Shown here: piece after piece, positions 1-4,581 of the stretch
Layout of the letters: every line of letters starts with the position of its first letter
How positions within the stretch are numbered: position 1 is the first letter of the stretch
Assembly (NCBI GenBank): GCA_003455715.1
Contig: DMQJ01000489.1
Location: 1,418 to 6,520 of the forward strand
DNA length: 5,103 nt
From: Acidimicrobiaceae bacterium
Lineage (GTDB): Bacteria; Actinomycetota; Acidimicrobiia; Acidimicrobiales; Ilumatobacteraceae
Direction: 5' to 3'
Program-made: the position numbers and the translations under genes
Notes under the pieces: model-generated
The model's input: only the letters and a program-made list of their open reading frames with translations
The model's database searches: none
Told to the model about the DNA's origin: nothing

Positions 1-69
1 CCGACGGGACTCGAACCCGCGACCTCCGGCTTGACAGGCCGGCGTGAACTCCAACTTCACCACGGGACC
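1..69 (-). tRNA. tRNA-Asp (anticodon GTC), 3' end cut by window edge
   Basis: Read on the minus strand, this folds as a standard cloverleaf. The 5' acceptor strand GGTCCCG starts at 69, the D stem is GTGA/TCAC, and the anticodon stem CCGGC/GCCGG encloses the loop CTGTCAA with anticodon GTC at 35-33. The T stem GCGGG/CCCGT carries the loop TTCGAGT. Only the first three bases of the 3' acceptor strand (CGG) are inside the window, so the last four acceptor bases and the discriminator are missing because of the window boundary, not because the gene is broken. It lies 27 nt downstream of tRNA-Glu on the same strand and is probably co-transcribed with it. A Glu-Asp order, often followed by Phe, is common in actinobacteria. 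Confidence 0.95.
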
Positions 70-96
70 AGGCTGATGACCAGCTGGTCGTATTTG

Positions 97-169
97 CACC
101 CCCAACGGGATTCGAACCCGTGCCGCCACCTTGAAAGGGTGGTGTCCTAGGCCACTAGACGATGGGGGC
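97..169 (-). tRNA. tRNA-Glu (anticodon TTC)
   Basis: This is a complete 73-nt tRNA on the minus strand. The acceptor stem GCCCCCA/TGGGGGT includes a G1-U72 wobble. The anticodon stem CCACC/GGTGG encloses the loop CTTTCAA, giving anticodon TTC for glutamate, and the T stem ACGGG/CCCGT carries the loop TTCGAAT. The bases after the discriminator G read CAA, so CCA is not encoded and must be added after transcription. It is the upstream member of a Glu-Asp pair. Confidence 0.97.
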
Positions 170-197
170 TAGGTCTTCTCCGGTTGAGAGCGCCAGA

Positions 198-203
198 ACA
201 CTA
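198..203 (-). promoter_or_regulatory. Candidate -10 box of the tRNA-Glu/Asp promoter
   Basis: On the minus strand the hexamer TAGTGT fits the actinobacterial -10 pattern TANNNT. It lies 28 nt upstream of the tRNA-Glu 5' end, leaving a short leader to be trimmed by RNase P. The -35 position about 17 nt further upstream is a poor match (GTGGAA). This is supported by position and pattern only. Confidence 0.35.
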
Positions 204-253
204 TCAGCCCTCCTGCCATGTTCCACCAGCGGATTCTGCGAGCCTCACGCGAG

Positions 254-259
254 TACCGT
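254..259 (+). promoter_or_regulatory. Candidate -10 box for a leaderless thioesterase mRNA
   Basis: TACCGT matches TANNNT and ends 8 nt before the GTG at 268. Transcription would then start at or next to the start codon, as in leaderless actinobacterial genes. No Shine-Dalgarno sequence is visible before this GTG, and no good -35 box is evident. Confidence 0.3.
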
Positions 260-267
260 CCATCGGC

Positions 268-696
268 GTGCGCCTCGACGTTCAGCCCACCACCGACCCC
301 GCCCACTACGCCTACACCCACCGGCTGCGGGTGCGCTTCGCGGAGACCGACGCGATGGGCATCGTGCACCACAGTCGGTACCTCCCGTACCTGGAAGAGG
401 CACGCGTGGAGTACCTGCGGGCGCTCGGCCATCCCTACGCCGAACTGCGAAAGGACGGCATCGACTATGCCGTGCTCGAGGCCTACGTGCAGTACCGCCA
501 GCCGCTGAAGTTCGACGACGAGGTGAACGTGCATCTCCGGCTGGCCGTGGCCACCCGGGCCACCTTCCAGATGGCGTATCTGCTCACCGTCGACGGCCAA
601 CCCCGCGCCACCGCGGTGACGGTGCACGGGTGTGTGAACCCGGAGGGCCGTCCAGTGCGCATGCCCTCTTGGCTGGCCGACCTGCAGATGCCTTGA
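268..696 (+). CDS. Acyl-CoA thioesterase, hot-dog fold, YbgC/4-hydroxybenzoyl-CoA thioesterase family
   Basis: The product is predicted to hydrolyse an acyl-CoA to free acid and CoA in the cytoplasm; the physiological substrate is unknown. With the GTG start it has 142 residues, close to the usual 130-150 for this family. The diagnostic stretch at residues 23-46 reads RFAETDAMGIVHHSRY and continues into a helix with EEAR. D28 aligns with the catalytic Asp of the family and H35 with the conserved YbgC histidine. Further family matches are the QYRQPLKFDDEV strand and a closing NPEGRPVRMP segment. Start choice: a TTG at 184 would give 170 residues, but it adds a composition-biased tail and overlaps the likely tRNA promoter. 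The GTG at 331 would remove the first strand. GTG 268 has no ribosome site but has a -10-like box 8 nt upstream. The next gene on the same strand begins 52 nt downstream. The family call is firm; substrate and start are less certain. Confidence 0.87.
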   Translation: MRLDVQPTTDPAHYAYTHRLRVRFAETDAMGIVHHSRYLPYLEEARVEYLRALGHPYAELRKDGIDYAVLEAYVQYRQPLKFDDEVNVHLRLAVATRATFQMAYLLTVDGQPRATAVTVHGCVNPEGRPVRMPSWLADLQMP

Positions 697-748
697 TTTC
701 CCACATTTCGACGATCGATCGCTGATCGCAACACAGCTTTCACCTTCG

Positions 749-1558
749 ATGGTTACGGTGCCGCAGATGATCGGCCTCGTCACCGACTCCGGGGCACACC
801 TTCCCGACGGCATCACTGGGGTGGTGCCGGTGGAGGTCGTGCCGCTCACGGTCACCATCGACGACGTCGACTACCTCGACGGGCACACGCTCGACCCCGA
901 TCGATTCCACGCCGCCAGGGCAACGGGCCTCCACGACATCGTGGTCAGTGCCCCCAGCCCCGGCCAGTTCGCCGTCGCGTACGAGCAACTGCTGGAGGCC
1001 GGTTGCACCGAGGTGGTCTCAATTCACTCGGTGTCGGCACCGGCGGGCACCGTGCAAGCGGCTCGCCGGGGCGGGCACAGCGTTCCTGTAACGGTGCACG
1101 TTCTGGAGGTCGGCACCACCGGCTTCGGCGTCGCCTGTTGTGTGCGCAGCGCGGCGTTGGCAATCGCGTCAGGGGCCGGACTGGATCGCATCACCGCCGA
1201 GGTGAACACCGTTGCCGCCGACGTCGCCGCGGTGTTCGTGGAAGCCGGATGGCACCACGCCGAGCGGCCACTGGTCACCGTGTACAACGGGTCGGTCGAG
1301 GTGGTCGAGCGGCTCGACACCGCCGCCGACGCCATCAACGCCATCGCTGCCTATGCCGTTGGGCTCAGCGCCCGCGGCAGCCTCTGCGTCGGCATCGGTT
1401 ACACCGACAACGACAGCGCGGTCCTTGCCGACGCTCTTGACGCCGCATTGTCGGAGGTGGCCAGCGTGCACACGGTGATGCGGTACCGCATCGGCGCCGG
1501 TCACGGCATCCACACGTGCCCGGGCACCGCCGGCTGCTTCGTGTTGCCACACGCCTGA
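749..1558 (+). CDS. DegV family (FakB-like) fatty-acid-binding protein
   Basis: DegV/FakB proteins bind a fatty acid; in characterised systems FakB presents it to the kinase FakA, giving acyl-phosphate for lipid synthesis. The 269-residue product shows the family landmarks: VTDSGAHLP at residues 11-19, SAPSPGQF at 67-74, a SVSAPAGTVQAA segment at 94-105 (equivalent to the ISSxLSGTYQSA loop) and HTCPGTAG at 255-262 (equivalent to HTGPGTxG near the ligand-binding His). Oddities: the usual mid-protein LxxLxxGGRI segment is not recognisable between about residues 150 and 185, making this protein shorter than the common 280 or so, and the C-terminal HTG is HTC. The ATG at 749 is given, but the ATG at 767 (MIGLVTDSG) would match the typical N-terminus better; neither has a Shine-Dalgarno sequence. 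No FakA-like kinase is in the window. The gene ends 25 nt from the convergent DUF2017 gene. Confidence 0.86.
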   Translation: MVTVPQMIGLVTDSGAHLPDGITGVVPVEVVPLTVTIDDVDYLDGHTLDPDRFHAARATGLHDIVVSAPSPGQFAVAYEQLLEAGCTEVVSIHSVSAPAGTVQAARRGGHSVPVTVHVLEVGTTGFGVACCVRSAALAIASGAGLDRITAEVNTVAADVAAVFVEAGWHHAERPLVTVYNGSVEVVERLDTAADAINAIAAYAVGLSARGSLCVGIGYTDNDSAVLADALDAALSEVASVHTVMRYRIGAGHGIHTCPGTAGCFVLPHA

Positions 1559-1583
1559 CCGACGACCGCACGCCCGACCAACG

Positions 1584-2081
1584 TCAGCTCGACGCGGCGG
1601 CCACCACGTGCTCCATCAGCCAACTGAGGAACTGATAGAGGTGGTGCTCGCCCACCATCGGGTCGTCGTCGCGAATGCGGTTCGGGTCGTGCTCTTCCGA
1701 CACATCGAGCAGCGTGCCGAGCACCAGGCGCACTCCGTTGAGTGCCTGCATGAACCCCATCAACTCACCCTCGCTCATCGGCCGCGCTGAGGTGAGTGCT
1801 TCCTCCACCGCACCGATGGCGGTGAGCCGCGACGCCACCAGTTCCTCACGCATGAACCGCTGGTAGTCGGCCTCCGCCTCGGCATGCTCGTCGGCGAGGT
1901 AGGCAGGCGGGAACAGTCGGCGAACCAGGTGGGCCGTCGACGGGTCGTCGGCCAGCAGCAGCGCCCGCAACTCCGCCAGCAAACGAACGAGGAGCGCGAT
2001 CTCTTCCTCGTCGAGGTTGACGACGTAGCCCTCGGCAGTGCGTTCGATGATGTCCGGGGGGTTCTTGCGTCGGCGGGCCAT
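1584..2081 (-). CDS. DUF2017 family protein
   Basis: This 165-residue cytoplasmic protein has no signal peptide or membrane segment and is predicted to be mostly helical. I recognise the actinobacterial DUF2017 family from a basic N-terminus (MARRRK), the segment RRLFPPAYLADEHAEAEADY at residues 54-73, and the later helix with LNGVRLVLGTLLDV around residues 114-127. Its biochemical function is unknown. In other actinobacteria, DUF2017 genes commonly neighbour clpS, the adaptor that feeds N-degron substrates to ClpAP/ClpCP; clpS is not in this window. The frame stays open upstream to 2237, but that extension overlaps the HD-domain gene and looks non-coding, so the ATG at 2081 is chosen. It starts 25 nt after the HD-gene stop with no visible Shine-Dalgarno or -10 box, so it is probably co-transcribed with that gene. 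Its C-terminus converges with degV. Confidence 0.85.
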   Translation of the reverse strand: MARRRKNPPDIIERTAEGYVVNLDEEEIALLVRLLAELRALLLADDPSTAHLVRRLFPPAYLADEHAEAEADYQRFMREELVASRLTAIGAVEEALTSARPMSEGELMGFMQALNGVRLVLGTLLDVSEEHDPNRIRDDDPMVGEHHLYQFLSWLMEHVVAAASS

Positions 2082-2106
2082 GAGCGATTCGTGAGGGTTG
2101 GAGTGA

Positions 2107-2730
2107 TCAGGCGGGTTCGATCCGGCCGGCAGCCGTGGCGGCATCGAGTCGAGCCAGCAGTTCGACCCATAGGGAGGGGATGGCGGGCTGTACGTGCTTG
2201 CCATTGCGGGCGATGACCTTGTCGCGAGTGATGCCATGCTCTCGCCACGCCGAGCCGCCCTCGGTGATGTTGAGCAGCATCGGCGCCGAACGATCCACCG
2301 CCATCACGAACCGGGCCTCGGGAGTGTCGCCTCGCTCGTACTCGTCCCACAGTTCGCGGAACTCGGCACCCACCTGCGGCGGCAGCAGGCCGAACAGGCG
2401 GTCGGCGGCGCGGTTCTCGGCTTCCACCTTCGCCGCGGCCACCTCGGGGTCCATCTGCGCGTAGGCGAATGTGTCGCCCGCATCGATCTCGACGATGTCG
2501 TGCACGAGCGCCATCCGCACTGCCCGGCCCAGGTCGATGGGTTCGGTGGCGAAGGGGGCCAGCACCATGGCGGCAATGCCGAGGTGCCAACTGTGCTCGG
2601 CCGTGTTCTCGCGGCGCGACCCGTCGGCCAGCCAGTTGCGACGCTCCACGCTCTTCAACCGGTCGGCCTCCAGCAAGAAGGCAAGGGTGGCGCGCATCGC
2701 GTCCGCGGACTCGTTGACGGCGTCTGGCAT
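2107..2730 (-). CDS. HD-domain protein, HDDC2/YfbR-like (probable 5'-deoxynucleotidase)
   Basis: Proteins of this group are metal-dependent phosphohydrolases; E. coli YfbR removes the phosphate from deoxynucleoside 5'-monophosphates. In the 207-residue product the HD metal-binding set is complete: H46 in the ENTAEHSWH motif, H77-D78 in LVHDIVEIDAGD, and D146 in FVMAVDR. E81 follows the HD pair where the family has its conserved acid. The LWDEYERGDTPEARFV stretch at about 128-142 closely resembles human HDDC2. Start choice: a GTG nine bases upstream (2739) is possible, but it overlaps a TANNNT box (2738-2743) that would be the -10 of a leaderless transcript starting at ATG 2730. No Shine-Dalgarno sequence is seen for either. 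It is divergent from the 3-hydroxybutyryl-CoA dehydrogenase gene and leads into DUF2017. The fold is certain; substrate specificity is inferred from family. Confidence 0.88.
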   Translation of the reverse strand: MPDAVNESADAMRATLAFLLEADRLKSVERRNWLADGSRRENTAEHSWHLGIAAMVLAPFATEPIDLGRAVRMALVHDIVEIDAGDTFAYAQMDPEVAAAKVEAENRAADRLFGLLPPQVGAEFRELWDEYERGDTPEARFVMAVDRSAPMLLNITEGGSAWREHGITRDKVIARNGKHVQPAIPSLWVELLARLDAATAAGRIEPA

Positions 2731-2737
2731 GACGTGC

Positions 2738-2743
2738 ACCGTA
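2738..2743 (-). promoter_or_regulatory. Candidate -10 box of the HD-domain gene (leaderless)
   Basis: TACGGT on the minus strand matches TANNNT and leaves 7 nt before the ATG at 2730, so the transcript would begin at or within a base or two of the start codon. The motif CCGCGGGTA (2750-2742) runs directly into it, overlapping the first two bases of the box. Confidence 0.4.
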
Positions 2744-2782
2744 CCCGCGGCGTCTGCGCGGTGCGCTTCGTTTCGGTGCGGT

Positions 2783-2794
2783 TACCCGCGGGTA
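2783..2794. promoter_or_regulatory. Perfect 12-bp palindrome, candidate operator
   Basis: TACCCGCGGGTA is a perfect inverted repeat. It sits in the 78-nt region between the divergent HD-domain and 3-hydroxybutyryl-CoA dehydrogenase genes, in the spacer just upstream of the dehydrogenase -10 box, which is a typical operator position. Nine of its bases (TACCCGCGG) recur at 2742-2750 beside the HD promoter, 41 bp away, or about four helical turns. The binding protein is unknown; short palindromes of this size are typical of TetR- or MarR-like regulators, but that is inference. Confidence 0.45.
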
Positions 2795-2796
2795 GC

Positions 2797-2802
2797 TAGC
2801 GT
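2797..2802 (+). promoter_or_regulatory. Candidate -10 box of the 3-hydroxybutyryl-CoA dehydrogenase gene (leaderless)
   Basis: TAGCGT matches TANNNT and is followed by six bases and then the ATG at 2809, placing the transcription start at about the A of ATG. No Shine-Dalgarno sequence is present. The -35 region (around CGGTGC, 2774-2779) is weak, which fits a promoter controlled through the adjacent palindrome. Confidence 0.45.
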
Positions 2803-2808
2803 GGCGGC

Positions 2809-3660
2809 ATGAGCGAGATCAAGAAGGTCGGCATCCTCGGTTCGGGCATCATGGGCTCCGGCCTGGCAGAAGTGGCTGCCAAGGCGGGCTACGAGGTGGT
2901 GTTGCGGTCGCGGTCGAAGACCGCGGCGGAAGCCACCATGGCCAGCATCGACAAGGGCTTCGCCAAGGCCATCGAGAAGGGCCGGGCCACCGAGGACGAG
3001 CGTCAGGCCACGATGGCCCGCATCAGCGCCACCGACCACCTCGGAGCACTGGCCGACTGCGACCTGGTCATCGAGAGCGTCGTGGAAGACCTCGCGGTGA
3101 AGAAGGCGCTGTTCGAAGAGCTCGAGCAGATCATCAAGCCCGAGGGCATCCTCGCCACGAACACCAGCACCCTGCCGGTGGTGGAGATGGCCATGGTCAC
3201 CCAGCGCCCCGACAAGGTGTGCGGCATCCACTTCTTCAACCCCGCCCCGATGATGAAGCTGGTGGAAGTGGTTCGCCCCATCACCGCCAGCGACGACACC
3301 ATCGCTGCTGCCATGGCGTTCGCCACCGCCTGCGGTAAGGACGCCGTCGAGGTGAAGGATCGCGCTGGCTTCATCGTCAACGCGCTGCTCTTCCCGTACC
3401 TCAACAACGCGGTGCGCATGTGGGAGCAGGGCACGGCGGCGATGGCCGATATCGACACGGCCATGAAGGGCGGCTGCAACTTCCCGATGGGCCCGTTCGC
3501 CCTGCTCGACCTCGTCGGTCTCGACACGTCGCTCGCCATCCTCGACGCGCTGTACGACGAGTTCCGCGACCCCAACTACGCGGCCGTACCCACCCTGCGC
3601 CGCATGGTGGCCGCCGGCCAGTTGGGCCGCAAGAGCAAGCGCGGCTTCTACACCTACTGA
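2809..3660 (+). CDS. 3-hydroxybutyryl-CoA dehydrogenase (3-hydroxyacyl-CoA dehydrogenase family)
   Basis: The enzyme interconverts acetoacetyl-CoA and (S)-3-hydroxybutyryl-CoA with NAD(P)H, in butanoate, fatty-acid or ethylmalonyl-CoA metabolism. The 283-residue length is typical of the stand-alone PaaH/Hbd type. The N-terminal Rossmann domain has GSGIMG at residues 11-16. The catalytic set is complete and spaced exactly as in human HADH: S120 (NTST), H141 (GIHFFNP), E153 and N191 (FIVNALLFPYLNNA). The C-terminal dimerisation domain ends with the usual GRKSKRGFYTY. An oddity is that the loop after the second strand reads LRSRS, where NAD-dependent homologues have an Asp (LRD); S34 followed by R35 suggests NADP(H) preference. 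It is divergent from the HD-domain gene, and aat follows 66 nt downstream. Start ATG 2809 is fixed by the standard N-terminus and a -10 box six bases upstream. The family is certain; chain-length preference is inferred. Confidence 0.94.
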   Translation: MSEIKKVGILGSGIMGSGLAEVAAKAGYEVVLRSRSKTAAEATMASIDKGFAKAIEKGRATEDERQATMARISATDHLGALADCDLVIESVVEDLAVKKALFEELEQIIKPEGILATNTSTLPVVEMAMVTQRPDKVCGIHFFNPAPMMKLVEVVRPITASDDTIAAAMAFATACGKDAVEVKDRAGFIVNALLFPYLNNAVRMWEQGTAAMADIDTAMKGGCNFPMGPFALLDLVGLDTSLAILDALYDEFRDPNYAAVPTLRRMVAAGQLGRKSKRGFYTY

Positions 3661-3691
3661 GGGTGCACTGCGGGCGGACGGACCGCTCGAG

Positions 3692-3720
3692 CTGACACCA
3701 CGTCACTGGTCTGACACCAT
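3692..3720 (+). promoter_or_regulatory. Candidate promoter of aat
   Basis: A -35-like CTGACA (3692-3697, one mismatch from TTGACA) is followed by exactly 17 nt and a weak -10-like CACCAT (3715-3720), then six bases to the ATG at 3727. This again gives a leaderless arrangement without a Shine-Dalgarno sequence. The nonamer CTGACACCA occurs twice, at 3692-3700 and 3711-3719, overlapping both boxes. Confidence 0.35.
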
Positions 3721-3726
3721 GCCGGT

Positions 3727-4383
3727 ATGAGCGGGCCGTTCAGTCGAGTACCGGAAGAGCCTGCCCCCACGCGCTGGCGCCTGCCGTCACCGAACGAAGC
3801 CGACCGTCACGGGCTGGTGGGTGTGGGTGCCGACCTCGAGCCAGGCACCCTGCTCGACGCCTACCGCTCCGGCCTGTTCCCAATGCCGATGCGCAAGCGC
3901 TTGATCGGATGGTGGTCGCCCGACCCGCGCGGCATTCTGCCACTCGATGGGCTGAAGGTGTCGCGGTCGCTGCGGCGTAGTTGCACGCGCTTCGAGGTGC
4001 GGTTCGACACCGCATTCGAGGCGGTGATGCGGGCCTGTGCCGACCCGAGCCGACCACACGGCTGGATCAACGAGGAGTTCATCACCGCCTACACCCGCCT
4101 GCACCGCATGGGGTGGGCGCATAGCGTGGAGACCTGGCTCGACGGCGAGTTGGTGGGCGGGCTGTACGGGGTGCGAATTCGCCGCTTCTTCGCCGGTGAG
4201 AGCATGTTCCACACCGCCACCGACGCATCGAAGGTGGCGTTGGTGGCGTTGGTGCAGGAGATGCGCAGCGCCGGCATGGAGTTGCTCGACGTGCAGTGGC
4301 GCACCGACCATCTGGCAACGCTGGGCGTGGTCGACATCGACCGTCTCGACTACCTGCGGCGGCTGCAACGAGCGGTGGCCTGA
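3727..4383 (+). CDS. aat: Leucyl/phenylalanyl-tRNA--protein transferase
   Basis: Aat transfers Leu or Phe from aminoacyl-tRNA to proteins with N-terminal Arg or Lys, making an N-degron that ClpS delivers to Clp protease in the cytoplasm. The 218-residue product aligns along its length with the family: GVGADLEPGTLLDAYRSGLFP (residues 32-52), WWSPDPRGILP (62-72), SRSLRR (79-84), GWINEEF (112-118), AHSVETW then ELVGGLYGV (131-149), FAGESMF (155-161), DASKVALVALV (166-176) and LLDVQWRTDHLATLG (186-200). E158 and Q190 correspond to the catalytic-site E156 and Q188 of E. coli, and W113 to W111. E. coli W49 (FPW) is replaced by M53 (FPM). Start ATG 3727 lacks a Shine-Dalgarno sequence but has promoter-like boxes just upstream. 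The gene looks monocistronic, with a hairpin overlapping its stop codon. DUF2017, often found near clpS elsewhere, lies 1.6 kb away on the other strand. Confidence 0.95.
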   Translation: MSGPFSRVPEEPAPTRWRLPSPNEADRHGLVGVGADLEPGTLLDAYRSGLFPMPMRKRLIGWWSPDPRGILPLDGLKVSRSLRRSCTRFEVRFDTAFEAVMRACADPSRPHGWINEEFITAYTRLHRMGWAHSVETWLDGELVGGLYGVRIRRFFAGESMFHTATDASKVALVALVQEMRSAGMELLDVQWRTDHLATLGVVDIDRLDYLRRLQRAVA

Positions 4384-4412
4384 GCGCCGGGCACCCGCTC
4401 TGCCCGGCGCTC
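4382..4412 (+). terminator. 12-bp perfect hairpin at the end of aat
   Basis: GAGCGCCGGGCA (4382-4393) pairs perfectly with TGCCCGGCGCTC (4401-4412) around a 7-nt loop, starting inside the aat stop codon. No T-run follows (the next bases are GTGGCG), so it is not a canonical Rho-independent terminator. Strong hairpins without a U-tract are a common proposed terminator type in GC-rich actinobacteria. It could also stabilise the aat 3' end. Confidence 0.6.
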
Positions 4413-4581
4413 GTGGCGCTGGCCCGCTCGATGGTTGCCCGCTCGGCCCCATCATGCGATGCGGGGAAGGTATCGACTCGCTGCGTTGGCAACTTGAGAG
4501 ATTCGAGACGGTCGGCGCACCAGCGTGTCATCCGTCGAGTTGGGTGGCAAAACGGTGTGGCGCGCGACCACACTTGCACCT
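4413..4581. other. Non-coding stretch upstream of the ethylmalonyl-CoA mutase gene
   Basis: No convincing gene is seen between the aat hairpin and the mutase start. The stretch holds a 9-base direct repeat, GCCCGCTCG at 4422-4430 and 4437-4445, and a -35-like TTGGCA at 4486-4491 without a matching -10. A weak -10-like CACACT at 4569-4574 lies 7 nt before the ATG at 4582. I looked for a cobalamin riboswitch, since the downstream enzyme uses B12, and could not recognise one. Confidence 0.5.

Noticed and set aside
716..728. Small hairpin CGATC-GCT-GATCG after the thioesterase stop
   Set aside because: It has only 5 bp of stem with a 3-nt loop and no T-run, in a run of overlapping GATC repeats, so it is too weak to call a terminator.
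169..858. Long minus-strand open frame (229 codons) opposite the thioesterase and degV start
   Set aside because: It is antisense to two recognisable genes and runs into the tRNA region. Its product resembles no family I know, and such open frames are expected opposite GC-rich coding DNA.
1559..1583. Bidirectional terminator between the convergent degV and DUF2017 genes
   Set aside because: The 25-nt gap shows no inverted repeat longer than about 4 bp, so no terminator can be supported.
2082..2237. 52-codon upstream extension of the DUF2017 frame
   Set aside because: It lies inside the 3' end of the HD-domain gene, is Pro/Ser-rich and low in family similarity, and the ATG at 2081 gives the normal N-terminus.
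2194..2799. Plus-strand open frame of 201 codons opposite the HD-domain gene
   Set aside because: The minus strand carries a complete HD motif set; the plus-strand product has no recognisable features and reads through the divergent promoter region.
3661..3691. Terminator after the 3-hydroxybutyryl-CoA dehydrogenase gene
   Set aside because: The GC-rich bases form only short, imperfect pairings (for example GCGG with CCGC), not a clear hairpin.
4413..4581. Cobalamin riboswitch upstream of the B12-dependent mutase
   Set aside because: A GGGGAAGG stretch at 4463-4470 was suggestive, but I could not find a convincing B12-box or the supporting stems. A covariance-model search would settle it.
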